Positions 59,153 to 64,000 of a stretch of DNA of 64,000 nucleotides are shown piece by piece (position 1 is the stretch's first letter; each line of letters opens with the position of its first letter). Source of the stretch: CBDDCQ01 sp965226285 (GTDB taxonomy: Bacteria; Bacteroidota; Bacteroidia; Flavobacteriales; Ichthyobacteriaceae); assembly GCA_965226285.1 (NCBI GenBank), contig CBDDCQ010000006.1, forward strand, positions 1 through 64,000, given 5' to 3'. A model generated the notes under the pieces. It was given only the letters and a program-made list of their open reading frames with translations. It was not told where the DNA came from and ran no database searches. Position numbers and translations under genes: made by a program.

Positions 59153-59900
59153 ATTCGTGTAATATTGATTTTGTAATTGCTTTATAAACTTCTTTATAAT
59201 TTTCTTTTTTTATCAAATTCAGATGATCTTTTATGCTCTGATCGTCTCCTCTTTTAGCGGGTCCCGTTTGAATATCTTTTGCCTTATAAGCATTTATATT
59301 TTGCATGGTAGTTTCCATTATGGGCAGTAATATTTCAAAGGGTACCTGATGCTCATTACAAATTTCTTGTGAAATATGTACCAAATGATTGACAAAATTG
59401 TTTAAAAATACCCCTGATAAATGTATTTGCTTTCTCTTGTAAGTATCTATTTGATAAACATGATGAAAACCATTAACTAAATTTAACAATATCTCCATAT
59501 CATCGGGGTTTTCAGTCTCTATACAGATAGGAACATCATTGTATTCGATATGCTCATTTTTTGAAAAAGTCTGAACGGGATACAATACTCCCTTTCTTAC
59601 ATTTTTATTTTGTATTTCACTTAGAGACTTTACTCCGGAAGTATGTACTATTAATTTGTCTTTAATCCTAAGTTTGGCGCAGCACTCTGCAATGGCATCG
59701 TCTTTGATACAAACTAAATATAAATCGGCATCTACCAAGGCTATTATATCATCAGTAAAAGTTCCTTCTATTTCTGTGGCTAATTTTTGGGCATTTTTTA
59801 TGGAGCGACTAAATATTTGCAATATAGTATGTCCTTTTCTCGAGAACTCTTTACAAAAGTAATGCGCTACATTTCCAGAGCCGATACATACTATATTCAT
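59127..59900 (-). CDS. Rossmann-fold DUF2520 protein
   Basis: 257 residues. An N-terminal NAD(P)-binding Rossmann domain, ProC/F420-oxidoreductase-like, has VCIGSGNVAHYFCKEFSRKG and LVCIKDDAIAECC, then KLIVHTSGVKSL and GVLYPVQTFSK. The C-terminal helical DUF2520 domain has LSGVFLNNFVNHLVHISQEI and the end GPAKRGDDQSIKDHL. The family is widespread in Bacteroidota next to kdsC and maf, as here, but its reaction is not established. No signal peptide. Confidence 0.85.
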   Translation of the reverse strand: MNIVCIGSGNVAHYFCKEFSRKGHTILQIFSRSIKNAQKLATEIEGTFTDDIIALVDADLYLVCIKDDAIAECCAKLRIKDKLIVHTSGVKSLSEIQNKNVRKGVLYPVQTFSKNEHIEYNDVPICIETENPDDMEILLNLVNGFHHVYQIDTYKRKQIHLSGVFLNNFVNHLVHISQEICNEHQVPFEILLPIMETTMQNINAYKAKDIQTGPAKRGDDQSIKDHLNLIKKENYKEVYKAITKSILHEYGTYRKEL

Positions 59901-59912
59901 AGTTTTTTCTTT

Positions 59913-61064
59913 TTATCGATAAAAATCTCTGATAACTTCCATTACTCTATCTATCTCCTCTTTGGTATTGTATTTGCTAAATGAAAAACGAATGGACATG
60001 TATTCTTGGGGCATTTCATCTATAGCACTTAATACATGTGAGCTTGTACTAGCTCCCGAAGAGCAAGCACTACCTTGAGATACCGCAATGCCATTGATAT
60101 CAAAAGCAAATTGTAACATTCCCATCTTTTCTATAGGAGGAAAAGCGACATTGAGAATAGTATATAAACTATTTTCGGCATCTTTACTACAACCATTAAA
60201 TTTTACATTGGGAATATCTCTCAAAAGAAGATCTATAAAATACTGTTTAATTCCTTGAATATATTCAATATCTTTATCTAAATTTTCATAGGTTACCTCT
60301 AAAGCCTTACCCATCCCTACAATACCTATAAAATTCTCTGTTCCACCTCTTAGGCTTCTCTCTTGTCCGCCTCCTATAATGATAGATTTAAGCCGTGTAT
60401 TTTTATTCACATACAAAAAGCCGACTCCCTTTGGTCCGTGAAACTTATGAGCCGAACAACTTACAGAATTTACCTTAGTATTGCCTAAATTATGATGTAG
60501 ATGCCCTATAGTAGGCACAGAATCAGAGTGATACAAAGCATTGTATTTTTCACATAATTCCCCTACAGCGTTTACATCTGTAAGGTTTCCTACTTCGTTA
60601 TTTGCTTGCATAAAGCAGCCTAATTTTTTATCTACACTACTCTTTAGTTTATTTTCTAAGTCTTGTAAATCTATTTGTCCTTTTTCTAATAATTTTACAA
60701 AATCTAACTTAACCCCATATTCCTCTTTCATTCTCTCAGTAGTAGTTTTTACAGCGTGATGTTCTAATGGAGAAGTAATAATATGTTTAATTCCCAAATC
60801 TCTTACACAAGAGCGTATCATAAGGTTATTTGCCTCTGTACCCCCAGAGGTAAAAATAATTTCAGAAGTAGATATATTAAATTGCTGTGCAATTTGCTTG
60901 CGTACCATTTCGATTTTTGCTTTTACTTGCCTACCATAAGAATGTGTAGAAGAAGGATTTCCAAAATAAGTTTTCATGGCTTTAACCATTTCATCTATTA
61001 CTCTATTATCTATTTGAGTAGTGGCAGCATTGTCTAAATAAATTCTATTTTCTAAATGTCTCAT
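59913..61064 (-). CDS. Cysteine desulfurase (NifS/IscS-like)
   Basis: 383 residues. A PLP enzyme of the class V aminotransferase fold: IYLDNAATTQIDNRV at the start, TSGGTEANNLMI, the histidine in SPLEHHAV, QANNEVGNLTDV, the PLP lysine in SCSAHKFHGPKGVG, GGGQERSLRGGTEN, and the active-site cysteine in GSACSSGASTSSHVL. It transfers sulfur from cysteine to iron-sulfur scaffolds or tRNA-modifying enzymes. No iscU or other cluster gene is adjacent. It lies 12 bases before the DUF2520 gene and 28 after argS. Confidence 0.93.
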   Translation of the reverse strand: MRHLENRIYLDNAATTQIDNRVIDEMVKAMKTYFGNPSSTHSYGRQVKAKIEMVRKQIAQQFNISTSEIIFTSGGTEANNLMIRSCVRDLGIKHIITSPLEHHAVKTTTERMKEEYGVKLDFVKLLEKGQIDLQDLENKLKSSVDKKLGCFMQANNEVGNLTDVNAVGELCEKYNALYHSDSVPTIGHLHHNLGNTKVNSVSCSAHKFHGPKGVGFLYVNKNTRLKSIIIGGGQERSLRGGTENFIGIVGMGKALEVTYENLDKDIEYIQGIKQYFIDLLLRDIPNVKFNGCSKDAENSLYTILNVAFPPIEKMGMLQFAFDINGIAVSQGSACSSGASTSSHVLSAIDEMPQEYMSIRFSFSKYNTKEEIDRVMEVIRDFYR

Positions 61065-61092
61065 TATTTATCAATTTTATTTAAGAATATCA

Positions 61093-62868
61093 TTACATTT
61101 TATCGGGAACATTTATGCCTAATAACCCCATAGAAGATTTGATAATTTTACCCACTTGGTTAGATAGCTTCACTCTAAATGATTTAATATCATTGTCTTG
61201 TATAGACATAATAGGTATGTTTTGATAAAATGTATTGTATTTTTTCACCAAACTATAAGTATAATTAACAATAATTGAGGGGTTATATGTACTCGCTGAC
61301 ATTTGAATAGCTTCTGGGTATTCCTTTATTTGCTTTATGATGTCCTTTTCTCTTTCATCTAATTCAATAGGAGCTATTTCTCGCGTTGTCTTTCCTTTAT
61401 CTCTCCTCAATATAGACTGTATTCTAGCATAAGTATATTGTATAAAAGGACCTGTATTTCCATTAAAATCTATAGATTCTTCAGGATTAAATAATATTCT
61501 TTTTTTAGGGTCCACTTTTAGAATATGATATTTGAGCGCACCCAAACCAATCATTTGGTATAGTTCTTTTTTCTTATCATTAGAGTATCCCTCTAATTTT
61601 CCTAATTTTTGAGAAATATTGTGTGCAGTACTTACCATATCTTCCATCAAGTCATCGGCATCTATTACGTTTCCTTCTCTGGATTTCATTTTACCCGAAG
61701 GCAAATCTACCATTCCATAAGATAAGTGATACAATTTATCTGCCCATTTGTATCCCAATTTTTTTAAGATTAAAAACAGTACCTTAAAGTAATGATCTTG
61801 CTCATTTCCTACCGTATATATCATTTCATCAGTATTGTGCTGTTTTGCCCTCTCTATAGCTGTACCGATGTCTTGTGTGATATATACTGCTGTACCATCT
61901 GAACGCAAAAGCAACTTTTCATCCAATCCCTCATCAGCTAAATCTACCCAAATAGAACCATCTTTTTTTTGATAAAATACGCCCTTTTTTACTCCTTTTA
62001 ATACAAGCTCTTTACCCAAACTATAAGTATTGCTTTCGTAGTAATTAAAATCAAAATCTACACCCAATCGATGATACGTCTTGTCAAAACCATCATATAC
62101 CCATCTATTCATCTTTTTCCATAGAGATATAACTTTTATATCTTTACTTTCCCATTTGACTAACATTTTTTGTGCTTCCTTCATAATAGGAGCTTGCTTT
62201 TTTGCTTGCTCTTCATTCAACCCTACTGAAACTAATTTCTCTACTTCTTTTTTATAGACCCTATCGAATTCCGTATAGTATTTACCTACGAGTTTATCGC
62301 CCTTTACTCCAGTGTTTTCAGGGGTTTCACCATTACCAAATTTTTGCCAAGCTACCATAGATTTACAAATGTGTATCCCTCTATCATTTATAATTTGGGT
62401 TTTAAGTACATTTTTACCACTTGCCTTGAGAATAGATGCTATGGAAGATCCGAGCAAATTATTTCTAATATGTCCCAGATGTAGAGGTTTATTGGTATTG
62501 GGAGAAGAATATTCTACCATAACGAATGGTGAATTACCTCGAGTAGGCATAAATCCGTAATTATCTTGAGTATAACAATAGTGAAAATATTTTATATACA
62601 AACTATCTGATAAACTCAAGTTCAAAAACCCTTTTACCACATTAAATTCAGATATGAACTCACAATTTAATTTTAGACATTCTCCTATTTTTTGTGCCAT
62701 TTGTTCAGGTGATATTTTAGAATATTTTAGATATGGAAATACTACCAGTGTAACATCACCTTTAAAATCCTTTCTTGTGGTTTGTAAATCTATTGTTTTT
62801 ATCTCTATGGAATAATCAGATTTTAGAACATTTTTAATTTCTTGTTCTAATACACCATAAATATCCAT
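61093..62868 (-). CDS. argS: Arginyl-tRNA synthetase
   Basis: 591 residues. A class I synthetase: the HIGH-type motif HLGH is at 130-133 (SSPNTNKPLHLGHIRNNLLG). The second ATP motif is the ArgS-type degenerate KMSKS (LPSGKMKSREGNVIDADDL). The N-terminal tRNA-recognition domain (about 1-110) and the C-terminal DALR anticodon-binding domain (about 470-591, ending SMGLLGINVPDKM) are complete. A single essential copy in the window. It lies 8 bases after the T9SS mini-protein gene and precedes nifS-like, DUF2520, kdsC and maf on the same strand. Confidence 0.97.
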   Translation of the reverse strand: MDIYGVLEQEIKNVLKSDYSIEIKTIDLQTTRKDFKGDVTLVVFPYLKYSKISPEQMAQKIGECLKLNCEFISEFNVVKGFLNLSLSDSLYIKYFHYCYTQDNYGFMPTRGNSPFVMVEYSSPNTNKPLHLGHIRNNLLGSSIASILKASGKNVLKTQIINDRGIHICKSMVAWQKFGNGETPENTGVKGDKLVGKYYTEFDRVYKKEVEKLVSVGLNEEQAKKQAPIMKEAQKMLVKWESKDIKVISLWKKMNRWVYDGFDKTYHRLGVDFDFNYYESNTYSLGKELVLKGVKKGVFYQKKDGSIWVDLADEGLDEKLLLRSDGTAVYITQDIGTAIERAKQHNTDEMIYTVGNEQDHYFKVLFLILKKLGYKWADKLYHLSYGMVDLPSGKMKSREGNVIDADDLMEDMVSTAHNISQKLGKLEGYSNDKKKELYQMIGLGALKYHILKVDPKKRILFNPEESIDFNGNTGPFIQYTYARIQSILRRDKGKTTREIAPIELDEREKDIIKQIKEYPEAIQMSASTYNPSIIVNYTYSLVKKYNTFYQNIPIMSIQDNDIKSFRVKLSNQVGKIIKSSMGLLGINVPDKM

Positions 62869-62876
62869 TTCTTCAC

Positions 62877-63338
62877 CTAATTTTTTATAAATTTAAATAT
62901 CTTTTTAGATCTGGTATTTTGCATTTCCAAAATATAAACTGAAGGAGGTAAAATAGATACCTTATTTTTAAGCCATTCATTCATAGCAATCAAAGTACCT
63001 GAATTATTAGATATTTTATTTCCTAATATGCCATAAAGAGAGCATACAAACTTATTAGATCTATCACTACTTACAATTTGTATATAATCTTTAGTAGGAT
63101 TTGGATATATATAACAGTCTTTAATTTTAAAATCTTTAGTAAAACTTAACCTTCTATGAACTGTTTTAGTTTGTATCCCAAATGAGGTTTTGCCCTTATC
63201 TATAACTTTTTTGATTTTTAACTTATTACCTTCTATCTTAAAGTAATCTGAGCCACCTATTTGAGTGTAGTTTTGTCTCCCATTTGTAGAAAATGAAACA
63301 AAACATATAAAAAATAAAGTATATATTAGTTTTTTCAT
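62877..63338 (-). CDS. Short secreted protein with T9SS type A sorting domain
   Basis: 153 residues: a signal peptide (MKKLIYTLFFICFVSFSTNG), about 50 residues of mature sequence (YTQIGGSDYFKIEGNKLKI), then a type A sorting domain (CYIYPNPTKDYIQIVSS, SLYGILGNKI, PPSVYILEMQ, KIFKFIKN). The cargo part is unusually small for a T9SS protein. It may be a peptide-like effector or the remains of a larger one. It is the first gene of the argS operon, with a possible promoter at 63361-63389. Confidence 0.8.
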   Translation of the reverse strand: MKKLIYTLFFICFVSFSTNGRQNYTQIGGSDYFKIEGNKLKIKKVIDKGKTSFGIQTKTVHRRLSFTKDFKIKDCYIYPNPTKDYIQIVSSDRSNKFVCSLYGILGNKISNNSGTLIAMNEWLKNKVSILPPSVYILEMQNTRSKKIFKFIKN

Positions 63339-63360
63339 TAGTTTTAGTAAAAATTAACTT

Positions 63361-63389
63361 CTAAAGTAGAAATTTGATAAAATTGACAA
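63361..63389 (-). promoter_or_regulatory. Possible promoter of the mini-T9SS/argS operon
   Basis: On the minus strand TTG (63389-63387), 18 bases and TACTTTAG (63368-63361), one base off TAnnTTTG, lie 22 bases before the start codon. Confidence 0.4.
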
Positions 63390-63468
63390 TTCCGCGAATA
63401 TAATAAATTATTTTTTGACTTCTGTTTTAATTTCATTTCAATATCAAAAAAAAATGATTAAAATGTCT

Positions 63469-64000
63469 TTACTGCTCTAACCTCCTATCAGAGACTAATA
63501 ATTTTTCAGCAAAAATTTTCCAATCTTCTCTTCTAAAAAACAGTATAACCAGCCCGAAAAGCAATAATGTCAATCCAAATCCTATAAAAGCCCTACCTAA
63601 CTCTCCAAATGTTGTGCTTAACTTGTCAATATAATTTTGAGTATTATATAAACAATGTATGATGCAAACTATCCAGATATTTCGTGTAGCAATAAGTACC
63701 ATACCGAGTATAAAACCTGCAAGAGTAGCACTTGCTACCTGAGCTAGTACTTGTAAAATACCTGCCCCCACCAATAAGTTAAAGATGTGGATAGAACCAA
63801 ATAAAATAGATGATATTACTAAAGCTCCTTTGACATTCTTATTTTGCTTAAGCAATGCTATAGCTAAAAACACCAAAATGCCCATTCTACTAATCAATTC
63901 CTCATAAAGACCTACACTAAGCATACCTAATAATCTTATGGGATGTTTTACAATATAAAGTGGCTCTTGTACGAATTGTATCAAAAAGGGAAGAAGTGCT
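63469..64000 (-). CDS. CPBP intramembrane metalloprotease, 5' end outside window
   Basis: The frame is open to base 64000; the TTG at 63984 is not a real start, because coding continues as ALLPFLIQF. At least 176 residues are visible. CPBP/CAAX motifs: EELISR (Glu-Glu-x-x-x-Arg) in YEELISRMG, the FGSIHIFN histidine, and IIHCLYNTQ with the last His and Asn. Several membrane helices (LGMLSVGLY, LAGFILGMVLIA, IGFGLTLLLFGLVILFF) are seen. Family members cleave membrane peptides or act in bacteriocin immunity; the role here is unknown. Confidence 0.8.
   Translation of the reverse strand, partial: ALLPFLIQFVQEPLYIVKHPIRLLGMLSVGLYEELISRMGILVFLAIALLKQNKNVKGALVISSILFGSIHIFNLLVGAGILQVLAQVASATLAGFILGMVLIATRNIWIVCIIHCLYNTQNYIDKLSTTFGELGRAFIGFGLTLLLFGLVILFFRREDWKIFAEKLLVSDRRLEQ

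Noticed and set aside
1..64000. Transposases, prophage genes, tRNA or rRNA genes
   Set aside because: I looked for DDE/HUH transposase motifs, phage structural genes, CCA-ended cloverleaf sequences and rRNA cores, and saw none that could be supported.

Overview
The window comes from a low-GC member of Bacteroidota, most likely Flavobacteriales. The evidence is type IX secretion sorting domains of both kinds (a CHU_C-like type B tail at 3293-5491 and a type A tail at 62877-63338), a TamL-type D15 lipoprotein, a fused SecDF, the ZapB-like/ZapA/6S RNA/RNase Y order, and many promoters of the Bacteroidota form TTG-N18-21-TAnnTTTG. Secreted PNGase F, GH29 and GH92 enzymes, a histidine decarboxylase and BspA-type leucine-rich surface proteins fit an animal-associated organism. 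A fish pathogen of the Ichthyobacterium type is a guess only.

Layout. 1-2013: the 3' part of a large repeat-containing surface protein, a strong terminator, then about 590 bp without a clear gene. 2608-8796: YceI-like lipoprotein, PKD/type B T9SS protein, bioB and an M3 peptidase. 8928-11705: a BcgI-like restriction-modification pair. 11739-14905 (minus): TatD nuclease, PNGase F and a small outer-membrane barrel. 15085-19494 (minus): a tight four-gene operon encoding a coiled-coil J-domain protein, a von Willebrand A protein, a NYN-LOTUS putative RNase and a MATE transporter. 19708-23817 (minus): hdc, radA, kdsA and a SpoU methyltransferase. 23862-28048 (plus): TamL and GH29 fucosidase. 28063-32429 (minus): murI, a PEGA protein apparently broken by a frameshift, a methyltransferase and Skp. 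32636-35575: secDF. 35802-39951 (minus): GH92 mannosidase, rplY and prs. 40107-46596 (minus): dprA, a previously uncalled 40-residue membrane protein, and four tandem paralogous DNA methyltransferases with GIY-YIG-like tails. 46684-54819 (plus): zapB-like, zapA, 6S RNA, rny, an amidinotransferase-fold enzyme, lnt, a frameshifted S46 peptidase and ddl. 54866-57958 (minus): BspA-type LRR genes and remnants. 58044-64000 (minus): maf, kdsC, a DUF2520 protein, nifS-like, argS, a mini T9SS protein and a CPBP protease cut by the window edge.

Two clusters stand out as possibly undescribed systems. The first is the four-copy methyltransferase array. Its N- and C-terminal parts are almost identical while the central target-recognition segments are unrelated, and it is coupled to dprA, so it looks like a cassette set for diversifying methylation specificity. 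The second is the J-domain/VWA/NYN-LOTUS/MATE operon. It is driven by a terminator-plus-promoter module that also occurs, as divergent copies, in front of the PNGase F and outer-membrane barrel genes.

The window also shows gene decay and surface-protein turnover. There are single-base frameshifts in the S46 peptidase, the large LRR lipoprotein and the PEGA gene, a truncated PEGA paralogue, and a C-terminal stub of a lost LRR protein. Sequencing error cannot be excluded for any of the frameshifts. No tRNA, rRNA, insertion sequence or CRISPR array was recognised.
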